Positions 33,785-46,700 of a stretch of 64,000 nucleotides of DNA are shown piece after piece (position 1 is the first letter of the stretch; each line of letters opens with the position of its first letter). The stretch is taken from NCBI GenBank assembly GCA_948146395.1, contig OX411558.1, positions 50,703,122 through 50,767,121 on the forward strand. The letters are read 5' to 3'. The position numbers were made by a program, and so were the translations under genes. The notes beneath the pieces were generated by a model, which did no database searches, was not told the DNA's origin, and worked only from the letters and a program-made list of their open reading frames with translations. The stretch is from Fragum whitleyi. Its lineage: Eukaryota > Mollusca > Bivalvia > Cardiida > Cardiidae.

Positions 33785-34140
33785 AGTGAAATTTATACGC
33801 ACTCAGAAGGCGACAACCAAAGAATATATAGGATAAAGGTGATATGTGGACTGTGACTGTGACCAAAGATGAATGCCCTCCATCTATCCGCTCCCCTTTT
33901 CTATAATTTGAGCGTTAGTGAATAATCAAAACATCGTAACTACAGCTTGAAAAGCTGTGGTTTCGATGCTTTGATCATTCTTCAACGGTATTTTTCAACA
34001 GATTATTTATACCCTTGCCCAAATTGCGTAATAGGAGTTAGACCCTTGTCCATTTCAGAGCACCTGCTAATGCAATGGTTGGCTAACGTCAAACACTTCT
34101 CCATGCTACATCATATTACGAGTTATGTCAAATTGATTAT
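33785..34140. repeat. Duplicated block, partner of 23057-23140 and 23790-24080
   Basis: Sequence blocks are shared with the region downstream of lectin copy 1, but the agagcacctg segment is after rather than before the other block. This gives the 3-prime limit I can see for the segmental duplication. Confidence 0.65.
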
Positions 34141-35185
34141 ATGCTGAAAGCAAAATTAAAATACATGATAAAAAATATTTTTTTTTGTGTTTGTGTTAAT
34201 TCAACTCTAGTTCTCTATATTTCAGGTAGCTATATGTATGTTATGGCGTCCAATGATCTATATGGACTGGTACTACTGTCGACTCATGTTTATGATAGTC
34301 GACAGTGGGACCAGTCTATGTTCTATAATGTGTACACTCAAAAGTGTCTGATTTTATTTTGCTTAAACCTAATTATTTTACATCGATTGGGAAACAAGTT
34401 CTTACAACTTAGATTAATCCCTTTTGATTCTGCTTCCTGGGAAATTCACCAGTACTCGCGTCGAGTGCGTGGGTCAATGAAAGTTTGAAGGTCGATAGCC
34501 GCTCCCAGGAATCGAAATAGGGACCTTTGGGTTAAGAGGCCGACGTTTACCTCTAAACCAAGGACACATTTCACGTATTGCTTCGTTGTGATTCTTTGGG
34601 AAGAAATTACCCAAATGGGTATGTGCTTCTTGACTTAAACCTTGATACCTGAAATGAGAAACATAAACACTGGAATATCAAATATCATAATGAGACTTAA
34701 ATATTTCGAAGTTAACAAAATTAAGGAAAAGCTAAGGAGTTTTACGTTGACCTTAAAAACAAAACATGTGTTTGTGGTGTTTATGAACCTAAACACCCTG
34801 TTTAACTTCGAATATGTACGGATAACTAATGTATGATTTTTTTCAAAACTCAATCGGATCTATTAGGAAACAATGATAGATACGTCGTCTTAAAAAAATA
34901 CAAAGCACATTTTTTTTTCTGCACTGTTTATCTGTACACATGTTGTGTTTCCCTAGTAAGAAATGATTCTGCGCGTGGCTTGAAATATGAAGAACATGTT
35001 TTGATTATGATTTAAGGCTAAAAACCGAAAATGGTATCTGCAAGCTTTGTCAAAATAACGAATGTCTGTCGACGTCGGCAATCACAAAGAATTTTGTTCT
35101 GTCGTTTACAGCAACCCCATTTTATTCCGTCTGTCGACAGAGGCAACAGTTTTTTCTTTGAATTACAGCTTGAAATTTGGAAGAA
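34141..35185. other. Non-coding; degenerate tRNA-like patch at 34501-34567
   Basis: On the minus strand ttggtttagaggtaaacg and tttcgattcctggg resemble A and B boxes, with poor stems. A short hairpin gtactactgtcgactcatg.. is near 34270. No supported gene. Confidence 0.35.
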
Positions 35186-35891
35186 ATATCGGTCACACCG
35201 TACAACCGGTTGCGGCGACGACAGGTGAGAGTTAAGGTTAAACTAGCTTTTATTGAGAGATAGGCAAAATATGAGGGTATGAAATCTGATTTCGTAACTT
35301 TTCATGGGAAACCTCCAAAATAATCAATGATTGTGGCCTTATTTTGGAAGGATTTGAGTAAAGATTTATTCTATAGAAGCGCTGAACACTTACACGATCA
35401 TTTATCTTCTTTAGAATACCCAAACTTCTTTTGTTTATTTAAGTGAACAAATATTTGACCTACCGTCTCCTCTGTATAATTATCAGATGCTGTCGTAGTT
35501 GACTCTCACCTGTCGTCGCCGCAACCGGTTGTACGGTGTGATCGGTGGACGATTAGACTGCAATTGTGTCAAGTAAAACTATTATTTATTGAGATATATG
35601 CGAAATATTTGGGCATAAAATCAAATTTCGTGGGTTTTCATTGAAAGCCTCCGAAATAAACAATGGCTGTCACCTTTTTTGCGAGTGATACGAGTTCAGA
35701 TTTTTTTCTATAGAAGCGCTGAACACTAGAAGCGCTAGAAACGTTTTTTTTTCAACTTTAGAATACCAAATCTCCATGCATTTATTTATACGAATAAATG
35801 TATAATTATTTGACCTACCGGCTATTTGACACAATTCGCTGAATCTGTCATAGTTGACTCTCACCTATCTTCGCCGCAACCGGTTGTACAT
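35186..35891. mobile_element. Two fused copies of a TIR element sharing an end
   Basis: The TIR (accggttgcggcgacgacag and gagagt) occurs at 35200-35235, inverted at 35497-35535 and inverted again at about 35852-35888. Both interiors share agcgctgaacac and agaatacc. So a ~350-bp element is followed by a second copy lacking its own left TIR. Confidence 0.75.
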
Positions 35892-36194
35892 AGAATGGCA
35901 TTTGTAGATTTTGTTTACATTTTCACAAAATATTTTTGTTGTAGTTCTATAACATGTCTCTTTAAGATAAGTTCGTATTAACAAGTGTTATTAGAGAGGG
36001 GGACTTAATTGTAAGATTTGTAATGATTTTATTCTCTTTCGAAAAAGACACTGAAAAGAAGAGTCTGGCGGCCAGACTAGGTTGTACAGTGTGAAGAAGA
36101 AAATGAATAAAATTTTGCTTCTGTGTATGTAAATGCTCTTTCTGTGGGTTCAAATACCACTTACATCATTTCTTTTTATCATTTTTATTAGTAA

Positions 36195-36197
36195 TAA

Positions 36198-36228
<31 letters not shown>

Positions 36229-36232
36229 TTCT
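36195..36232. repeat. (ATT)n microsatellite
   Basis: About ten uninterrupted attatt units. Confidence 0.9.
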
Positions 36233-36365
36233 TTTGATAATAATATAAAAAGTACAATCTTTACTTATCAAAAAAAAAACTAACTACTGAAAAAAATGTT
36301 TTAATTTCGTGTTTTTTTTTAAGGTTTGGTCTTTCACAAATTAAGGCGATTCTTTTCCATGTTGC

Positions 36366-36641
36366 AGCCGTCATACCGCAATTAGTAGCGCGTCGGACTG
36401 TCAATTAAGAGGTCCCGGGTTCGATCCCCGACCGCGTCACTCAATCTTTTGGACTATTGGTCTCTCACCAATGGGTTGATAATCGTAGATCTATGTCAGA
36501 TAGCAGCTGGGTTCTTAGAATTGGTGTGATGGTAGTACTGGTGAAAGAAATTCAAGGAGTCCATTGTTAGGTGCTTCAGCCGCCGCGATATAACTGAAAA
36601 AATGTTGAAAGCGACGTTAAACTCCATTAAATCAATTCTTT
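36366..36641 (+). mobile_element. tRNA-derived SINE, family A
   Basis: Head gcagccgtcataccgcaatt, B box cgggttcgatccccgac, body with tggtagtactggtgaaagaa and gccgccgcgatataactgaa, tail gaaagcgacgttaaactcc. This is the most complete 3-prime end of the family in the window. Confidence 0.85.
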
Positions 36642-36797
36642 TCCATATTTTGCCAACCATCCGCAGAAGGATTCAGCATCAATTTAATAGGTTTTCATCA
36701 AGGTGTAGCGTTTACTTTGTTGCTGGAAAGTTTTCGCTTGTTTCATATACTTACCTCGGTTTTTGAAAACGCGGGAACATGTAGTATAGCCATTCTA

Positions 36798-36930
36798 GCG
36801 TTCGATGACAAAACGGTGCAAACAGTTTGCCAATTATACCCCGCTTTGCATACAATTGCACGTGCAAAGCGGGGTATTATTGGAAAAATGTTTGCACCGT
36901 TTTGTCATCCTGAACGCAGGGCTGGAGTAG
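36798..36930. mobile_element. Palindromic MITE, family P2
   Basis: gatgacaaaacggtgcaaac and its inverse form arms of about 50 bp around ccccgctttgca / tgcaaagcgggg. Other copies are at 13330-13480, 28030-28180, 56330-56445 and 61862-61992. Confidence 0.8.
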
Positions 36931-37089
36931 GGGTGTGCTGAAATAAAATCCAAAAAGGCGTGTGATAACGGTACTTTATTACAAATGCAACCACCTGTAC
37001 ACTGATGGGGTAAAGAAACTCGTCACGAAATTCACTTTTTTCTCTCTTCGATTTTAATTGCTTTTTGATGTCATAATGTTAGTATCCTC

Positions 37090-37165
37090 ATGACGAGCAG
37101 AGAGAGAGAGAGTAAAGAAGAGAAAGAGAGGAGGGATGAGGGAGAGAGACGGACAGGCAGATAAG
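37090..37165. repeat. GA-rich low-complexity tract
   Basis: Interrupted (GA)n, about 75 bp, 540 bp upstream of the first exon of the micro-exon gene. Confidence 0.8.
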
Positions 37166-37708
37166 AAAACTTATATTCAAGAATACGGATTCTAATTTAT
37201 GCTATTTGCAAACCTCGCAATTTCTAGTTTGATCAGAGCTGCAATTACGAGGCTAGCGAACAACATAGATCATTGACAAGCACGTGAAGTGATTTGGTCG
37301 ATTTCAATGAAATTGTTTAGTATTTTGAATGAACTGAAGGCGACTTTGAACAGTATTTGAGCGTTTTGAACAATTTAAGTGAGTGGTGGGAAATGTAAAT
37401 GGTGTATTGTGGCGAGCGACTTTGCGTGGTTTTCGTGTGGGTGAGTGTCTGCGATGTTCCTAGCCATACACTTGGTTGACTTGGTGGTTTGAATATCTCA
37501 CGTGACCGTTTTCTTAAAAACAAACTCGTATGGCCAATTTTGCTAGTATTTTGACCTATTTTGATAAGCTTAGGTATTATATGTCCCCTCTTTGACCGTT
37601 TTTGTCACGTGATAATGCATGTTTTGTGCAAATATCTCCAGTATCCTTTTTCTCATAAAATACTGTCGTGTGCTTGAAAAGGAACAAAACAAAAACAAGA
37701 ACAATACA

Positions 37709-37727
37709 ATGGCTATATATTGTCAAG
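37709..37727 (+). CDS. Micro-exon gene, exon 1 (start codon)
   Basis: ATG in good context (acaatacaATGG), six codons MAIYCQ, then G|gtaaga. Ends in phase 1. The 5-prime UTR is not delimited. Confidence 0.7.
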
Positions 37728-40700
37728 GTAAGACTAAGTTGTTAAGCAATTTATCGTTAGATTTTGTCTAATATTTTAGCTTAGCAATGCTGTTCCGTAA
37801 ATGACTTTAAAGCACTTTTCAAGTTACAATTGATCACATAATTAAATTGACATTCATTAACATCGAAATCATTTAAAATCTCCTGGTTCTGCACTCAATT
37901 CTTTTATTCCAAACACTCTCTCCTATCACTTTAAAACGTTTCAAAATTGTTTAAAATCGCTTTGAAAAAATCGTTCAAAATGATCAAAATTTCAATAAAA
38001 TCGATCATATTTTTGCTCGACTTTAATAGCTGGATTTGATTTTGAGCATTTGATTTGTCCTTGAATCACACAAAATAAGAATAGAACGTAGAATCTTTTG
38101 AAGGGAGGTAATAAATCATCGTTAATTTCGTCAATCTGGACGAAATTATCGATTATGCATTACCTCCCTTTAGAACCATTCAAGTCTCGCTCGTGACACT
38201 TATTCATTATCATTCTAAAATCATTCTAAAATAATTCAAATTGTCAATTTCACGATATTTCGTAACTGTAACGGACAAAAAAAAAAACAACACATCTAGT
38301 CCTAAAAGTAAAAATTTACTATATCAATTTCGTATACCAAATTGATTTGCTAGTCTTAATCCGTTTCTGTTACTTTTGTTTTTCAGCAGTTTTCGTCTAT
38401 CTCGTGGCGATTATATTGAGTGCTGATTCTTTTCTTGGTGAGTAATCAAATATATTATAAATGTTTCTATATCATGATTACGTTTTATGTTCCGAATTAA
38501 TCATCCTTAAATCTGGTGTATTTAGTTGAAACACGTATTTTGAGTAAGCTCAAGACAAGTTGTTTTTTCTTTTTTTTAAGTACGGCGTCGCGCACGGTGT
38601 TGGGTGACATAGCGTCATAGCTATATGCCGTTTGTTTTAAAGCGCAATTTGAGCCTGTGTTTTGTTTTACCCGCATGATATTTTATACACCAAAAGGTTA
38701 AATAACAACGTTAAAGCTCAGATATTTTATTCGAAGTTTTTTTTCCAGGAGAAAGCTGATAACAACGAGCGTTTCACATTAACGTCAAAAATACGTATGT
38801 AATCACGCGATTTAAATTCTTTGTAATTGAAAGCTTTTGGTTAATTTTCTACTTTTGAACGCCAGTATTGAAGAGATGTGTAGACTGTCAATAAAGAAAG
38901 CTTACTTTGACTGAAATCAATACTTTGAAGTCTCTTTTAAAAGTATTTTATAATGATTTACTGGGTGTGGCCCACAAAATACTCAATCACCATTGCATAC
39001 CGTTTACTAATCTTATTACCAACATACATGTGATCGCAATAAGTAGACCATTCTAAACACATATTTAAGGACAATTTAAGTAAAGGGTCATTCATACCAA
39101 GATTCGATGAAATTAGTCCTATTGTTTGAAAGGGGAAGCTTTAAAAAAATCAAAGTGAAATTAAGCCCCTCCCTGCCACACCCACATTTATGGGTCCATC
39201 AAAAAGTCTTGACCAATTTAAGTGGAGGTGCACCTAAGGAATATTCATGTCAAGTTTCATTGTAATTGGCCAAAATGAGTGGGAGGGGGTCAATCAAATT
39301 TCTTTAACAATTTAAGTAAAGGTTCACAAAAGGAACATCTATGCCAAGTTTCATTGTGGCCAAGTTTCATTGATATCGATCCAATGGCTTTGGCGGAGAA
39401 GATTTTTAAAGTTTTTTTATAGTGAAAATAAGCCCCGCCTTGCCACGTCCCTATTTTTTGGTCAATCCAATTTTCTTGAACAACTTTAAAAAATGTCACC
39501 CAAGGATCATTCATGCCAAGATTCGTCAAAATCCGCCCATTGGTTTTGGAGAAGATGTTTTAAGAAAAGTTAACAACACCAAGGATTCAGTGAGAAATAT
39601 GCGACAATCTATATATTATGCTATCTAAATAACTTATCTTATTTATCATGAATTATTGTATTAAGCGACCAGTTCAGTAAGCGACCGCTTTTTGGGTTGT
39701 CCCTTAACTTGAGGTGGTCTTATGTACAGAAGTTTAATTGTATATGTAAATACATTTTCAGATCATAACGATGATTGTAGACATTACAGCGCCTATAGAG
39801 GTAAACATTTAATCATTAGCCTGCTGAATTTTTTAAACAATCCGTCAAATCTTTAGACATATTTTAAAACTAGTCTAGGTCAAGTTTTCCCACAAAAAGT
39901 TAAGTGTAGGTAAGAGGTCACAGCCTCTTACCTACTTGGCTACATTTGATTTTATAACTATTCTTATTCCATATACCAAGGCGTTGACAAAATGTGACCC
40001 TATCATAGAGTATGCACTCTTTGATGTTCCCCAGGAGAGGTCATTGTTGTGTATAAATTGTGGAATTCCCTTTTCTCTCATGACATACAGTAATCAACCT
40101 GAAATGTGTTTTATTTTAATTATCTTTGACGGAAAACCTTTTCTGATCATCATCTCCATTCCACTTCATTTTGTGACCAAATTGTCTGTTTATATTTCTT
40201 TATTCTTTATCAATTAGGCTTGTTTTCCAAAAAATGCTGATTACAAATGATGCCAGACTGAAAAAAGATTTACTAAAGAAAATGCCATTTTTTAGCTAAA
40301 ATAGCCAGTGTATGTTTATGTTACTTGGGTTTACATAAACAATTGTTTTACGATATTTGACCCCACTAATTAATCTGTGTTGTATAAATGGATGAATGCT
40401 TTGTATGAAACAGACTATATACTTTAACTAGCTAGTATATAAGCCACCCGCTCTTATTATTTTAGGTCATTCACATATAGTCAATAGATGTAGTTTTAGT
40501 TTGTTATATTGTTGATGTACATACATGTTTATAATTCATTAGAATATATTCCTGTATACACTATACTTGTGTTGGTACTTTACTTCGATATAAACAAAAC
40601 ATACGACATGGTGTCAGAATAAAAAATTCGATTTTTGAAGATTTGACATATTTCTCGCTCTTAGATATATTGTTTCCTACATTGAAAACAAACATGGATT

Positions 40701-43700
40701 TAAGTGGAATACCTCCTCCTGTGATGAATTGGAATAGTTCAAATTTGCCAGAACAGTGGGACAGGTTTCAGACTCACGTCGAGTTAATATTTTCTGGACC
40801 GCTAAGTGAGAGGGAGGAAGAAGAGAAAGTGTCATACTTGCTATTATGGGTTGGAGAAGAAGGCCGCCAGATTTACAAATCATGGACAATCTCCCAAGAA
40901 GACTCGAAATTGCTCAGAACGTACTACAATCGTTTTAAGGACCATGTACAACCGAAACTAAACCCCATTTTTGCAAGATTCCGATTTTACAATGAAATCC
41001 AGGGACATGACACAATAGATGCGTTTGTGACTAGGCTAAGGATTCGAGCCAGGGACTGTAATTTCAGAATCAACGACACTGTTGATATCACAGATGACAT
41101 GATCCGTGATCGAATAGTATTTGGGTGTAACGATCAAAAAGTACGGGAAAAGCTGATAAACGAGGGTGACAAGCTGACGATGGACAGGGCAATCCATATA
41201 GTTCAAAACCACGAATATTGCCAGAAACAGATGAACTTTATGACGACTAGCGCCCAAGCTAACGTGGACGCTTTGGGTCATCTCAAACAAAACCGATCAG
41301 GGGCTAGACCAAAACGACAGAAGAAATCAGGTCCGATGCAGTGCGATCGATGCGGGTATAACCATGACAATAACTCTGTATGTCCGGCAAAGGGTAAACG
41401 ATGCAGAAAGTGTAAAAAGATGAACCATTTCCAGAAAAAATGTAAAGCAAATAAATTTGTGAACAATGTGGCTGAGAATGAGGACAGTGAGAATGAAGGG
41501 TGTGATAATTTGGAATATAGCGTAAATACGGTAAGCGCTTCTTCTTCTTTCACAACTTCACCAGACCGTCGTGACTCTTTATATGTGACTCTCCATATTG
41601 GTCCAAATTCCTCAAAAATAAATTTCAAAGTTGATACAGGCAGTAGCGCCAATATTATTCCATTCACAATGTTCAGATCGTTAGGTATAAAAAATCCTCT
41701 AGAAAAGCCAGACTGCAAGTTAATCGCGTACTCAGGAGACATGTTGAAAACTCAGGGTATGTTAAATCTTGATTGTTCATACCGAGGTTTAAAGGTCAAA
41801 ACAAGGTTTTATATAGTTGACACTCAAGCACCTTTGATAAGCACAAAAACTTCAATTGATCTAGGCTTGATAAAGATTACCTTTGCAATCGAAAATAAAT
41901 CAATGACGAAAGAGCAAGTTATGGAGGAATATGATGATTTATTCCAGGGCATAGGGTTACTTCCGGGAAAGTGTCACCTACATTTGAGGGAAAATGTCAC
42001 TCCGATAGTAAATGCTCCGCGCAGGGTTCCAGAAGCTTTAAAGCAACGCCTTAAAAATGAATTGGATCAAATGGTCAAAGACAAAATTATCAGAAAAGTG
42101 TCAGAGCCGACCGATTGGGTTAATTCAATCGTTGTAGTAGAAAAACCCAAAACGAACAAGCTTAGAATATGTCTTGATCCGAAGGCATTAAATGAAGCTA
42201 TCCGCAGACCCCATTTTCAGATGCCGACATTAGATGATATTACTTCTCAGTTATCAGGTGCGAAATATTTCAGCATCCTTGACATAAGACACGCGTATTG
42301 GAGTGTAGAGCTCGACGAAAAGTCATCTTTGCTTACTACATTTAACACTCCTTACGGCCGATATTGTCATCTTAGACTACCCTTCGGTATAAATGCTTCA
42401 AGTGACATATTTTTGCGAAAGATCACAGAAGTATTTGAAAATTTGCCAGGTATTCAGGCTATAGTTGATGATATTCTGGTGTATGGTAAAACAAAGGCAG
42501 AACATGACCAAAATCTCAAAAATGCGATGATTCGAGCGCGAGAAAAGGGTGTTCGTTTTAATCCAGAAAAGTGCATCATAGGCGTCGACGAAGTACCATT
42601 TTTCGGACACGTGATTAGTAGTTCAGGGCTGAAACCAGATCCCAATAAGATAAAGGCCATAACCCAGATCCCCATTCCTACAAACCGTGAGAAGCTTGAG
42701 ACCTTTCTAGGTATGGTTAATTATCTTGCAAAATTTACACCAAATCTAGCTGAGGTCACTGCTCCCCTTAGGATGTTACTCAAGAAGGAATCAGATTTCA
42801 TATGGGACGATCCCCAGACAAAAGCTTTTAATCAGGTCAAAGAGATAATCACTAATGCTCCAGTTCTTGGTTATTTCGACTCAGATAAACAGCTTGTACT
42901 TGAAACTGATGCAAGCCAGTCAGGAATTGGTTGTTGTATTTATCAAAATGACAAACCTTTAGCATATGCATCAAAAAGTTTGACGCAAACAGAATGTATG
43001 TATGCTCAGATAGAGAAAGAACTTCTTGCTATCTTGTATGGTCTTAAACGCTTTCACCAATATACATATGGTAGAGAAATAATATGTCTATGTGATCACA
43101 AACCGATTGAATCGATCATGAAAAAACCGCTTGCCGCTGCTCCGCCAAGGTTGCAGAGAATGCTTTTACAATTGCAACAGTACAAAATTACTGTTCGTCA
43201 TGTAAGTGGAAAATCTATTCCGGTAAGTGATTGTCTTTCGCGTCAATCAGTCAAAGACACGTTTCCGAACATGATCGAAGGTCTAGATTTACATGTGCAC
43301 TCTGTCAGGAAACATTTGTTCGTTACCGACAGTCGTTTGCAAAAAGTGCGAGACAGTGTGGAAAATGACACACAAATGCAAACTTTGAAAAAGACTATAT
43401 TGGAAGGTTGGCCGAACACGCGTTCCGATTGTGACAAAGAGATACTCGAATTTTGGAACCATCGCGACGAATTATCATTCGAGGACAACATGATATTTCG
43501 AGGCCAAACTATTGTAATCCCCAGGTCACTAAGGCAAGAATTAATTACTTTGCTCCATATAGGTCACATGGGCGTAACAAAGACACTAGAACGGGCAAAA
43601 GATAACTTATTTTGGCCAGGAATGACAAAACAGATAACCGAATTTGTTTTGAAATGTCCCACATGTCTTACCCATCGTGACTCAAATGCAAATGAACCGA

Positions 43701-46700
43701 TGATTGCCTCAGATTTTCCAAGTAGGCCTTACGAAAAACTAGGTGTTGATCTTTTTCACCTTGATGGAAAAAACTACTTGTTGACTATTGATTACTACAG
43801 TAGATTTTTTGAAGTCGATTATTTGCCAGACACAAAATCCAGCACTGTAATCCAGAAACTAAGAGCTCATATGTCTCGATATGGTATATGTGATACTCTT
43901 ATATCTGATAATGGACCGCAATTCATAAGTGATGAATTCAAATAGTTCTCAAACTCATGGCAGTTTACACACATTACTTCATCTCCATATTATCCGAAAG
44001 GTAATGGTTTGGCAGAGAAAGGTGTAGGCATTGCAAAGAAACTTATGAAGAAAGCCGTTGTTGAGAAACAAAGTCCATATATTTCATTTCTTGAATATAG
44101 AAACACTCCCTTGGAATGTGGTTACTCACCAGCACAGTTATTATTAGGTCGCAGAACTAAGTCTTTTATTCCAATTTCAGGTAAATCACTCTTACCCCAA
44201 CAAGTTGATTTACGAAAAGTTCAAAGGTTAATGTCAAAATCAAAAAATAAACAAAAGTCAAATTATGACAAATCAGCCAGAAAACTAAAACCTTTAAATG
44301 TCAATGACTCAGTTCGCATACAACTAAACAAAATATGGAAACCAGCAAAAGTCATTAAAAAGTTGAACAACAGATCATATATTGTACAGACAAGAGATGG
44401 TTTCACATACAAACGAAATAGAAAACATCTCAATCCGACGTTCGAAAATGTAACGGATATAAATCCTTTTAGCACGAACATTCTGCTAGATCAAACTCCC
44501 CTTATTGTACCCCAAGAACCTGAGAAATCCCAGAAATATGACCCAGGTAACTATGTCACACGGTCAGGGAGAGTTGTGAGAAAAAATCAGCGCTTTACTG
44601 GTGATGAATGGCATACTTAGATTATCTTTTATAGTAAATTCCATTGTAATTTGTTTCATGAATGAACATCTTTTCTAGGTAACATGATACTTCAGTTGCA
44701 GATAACTTACTCATTGACTCAGAATCTGTCGTCTGCAGTACTAGGTGTACTCTTATGTTAATGATAACTCTTTATACATTTGAATTGATTATCTAAAAGA
44801 GTAATACTTTGATTTCTTTTAAAAGAAGGGAGATGTTGTATAAATGGATGAATGCTTTGTATGAAACAGACTATATACTTTAACTAGCTAGTATATAAGC
44901 CACCCGCTCTTATTATTTTAGGTCATTCACATATAGTCAATAGATGTAGTTTTAGTTTGTTATATTGTTGATGTACATACATGTTTATAACTCATTAGAA
45001 TATATTCCTGTATACACTATACTTGTGTTGGTACTTTACTTCGATATAAACAAAACATACGACAATCTGTTATCTGCAAATAAGAAACAGGCTCTTAGTG
45101 ATTTTTGATAAACTGGTTGATAAGAAGCAGAATGTAGCTAATAGAAAGCTAGAAGACTAGATTTCACGTTTTCTGTCCTTAAATATAATGACACGCTCAC
45201 TTTATGATCATAGTAACAGTGAAGGAGTAACAGTGAAGGATGGATTAATGGATGGATGAATGACAGGTGAATGGATGGATAGATGGATGGATGGGTGGAT
45301 GGATGGATGGATGGATGGATGGATGGATGGATGGATGGATGGATGGACGGATGGATGGACGGATGAATGACGGGTGAATGGATGGATAGATGGATGGATG
45401 GATGGATGGATGGATGGATGGATGGACGGACGGACGGACGGACGGACGGATGGATAGATGGATGGATGGATGGATGGATGGATGGATGGATGGATGGATG
45501 GATGGATGGATGGATGGATGGATGGATGGATGGATGGATGGATGGATGGATGGACGGATGGTTGGACGGACGGACGGACGGACGGACGGGTGGATGGATA
45601 GATGGATGGATGGATGGACGGACGGACGGACGGACGGATGGAAGGGCGGACGGACGGACGGACGGACAGACGGACGGACGGATGGATGGATGGATGGATG
45701 GATGGATGGATGGATGGATGGATGGATGGATGGATGGATGGATGGATGGATGGATGGATGGATGGATGGATGGATGGTCGATCGATAGATCAGGCGATCG
45801 ATCTATTTTTACTCGTAAACATTATAAAAAAGTGTTTCAACCAAATGTGAATTTATTATTTTATGAATTTTACATCAAATTTCTTTCCAGATTTAGCGAA
45901 TCTTTTGGAGCACGATGATTGCAGGAGTGCAGTATCAGGTTAGCCACTGAATTAATTACTATAGTCCGTTTGACTTCTATATGGACCAACCTTTTCATCA
46001 ATTACATTAAATTTCGTATGAATGAAAGATTTTTTATGTAGAAAAATCTTAATTTCAGCTTAATACCATTCCAAAAAATATTTTTTTGAAAATGAAATGG
46101 TTTCAAAAAAATGATTTTGCCTATCTGATTAATGTTAATATCTTCGCATTTTTCGCTCTTAAACACGAGGGGTTATGAAGGCTGTTTGGTAGTAAGAAAA
46201 TAGTAAAAACACGTGGCTTTATACTAAACATTTGACAAAAGAAATGCCTATTATTCCTTATTTGGACATGCTTATTACCATATTGAAGGTCATTTCATCT
46301 TGAACTTGAATTTCACGTGATTTGTACCGTTATTACTCGCCTGCTTATCTAATTTTCCTCGTGAAAATCCCAAGGTCTTAGTAAAAATTATGCTTTTTGA
46401 TTGGTCTGATTAAGGGAGTGTGGGGTACATCTCAGAATAGAAAAAAAAACAATTTCCAATTATCAGGTCAAACTGTCTTTAAAATTAAGAGAATATACAC
46501 CCAGAATTAATATCCGAGGGAAGTGAAAATCTTCGATAAAATTAATTTTATAAAATACTCGATTTATACCAAAACGAATCACTTTAAATCATACACTTTT
46601 GACTCGGTCCCTATGCAAATCAGAACTATTTTTGGATAGACAACTTGCTGTTCCGTTTAATACATACACAAGAAGGTATGAACGACTGAGAGTTAACATG

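Larger units (their letters stand above)
40378..45064 (+). mobile_element. Ty3/gypsy LTR retrotransposon, nearly intact, in intron 3
   Basis: A complete 4,687-bp element lies in the same direction as the host gene. It has 231-bp LTRs at both ends (TGTTGTAT..ATACGACA), a 5-bp target duplication atctg at 40373-40377 and 45065-45069, a primer-binding site starting tggtgtcagaa at 40609, and a polypurine tract (aaaagaagggaga) ending at 44833. The LTRs differ at one position that I can see (aattcatt versus aactcatt near 44990), so insertion is recent. One gag-pol frame is broken by a single TAG. Confidence 0.95.

Noticed and set aside
41036..41742. Minus-strand frames of 84 and 154 codons
   Set aside because: Shadows of the gypsy gag-pol frame.
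43943..43945. Programmed stop-codon readthrough in gag-pol
   Set aside because: The TAG lies inside the integrase core and not at a gag-pol border, so a nonsense mutation is the simpler reading.
45367..45918. Long open frames with repeated Met-Asp-Gly-Trp
   Set aside because: They are the translation of a 4-bp satellite and are open in three frames for that reason only.
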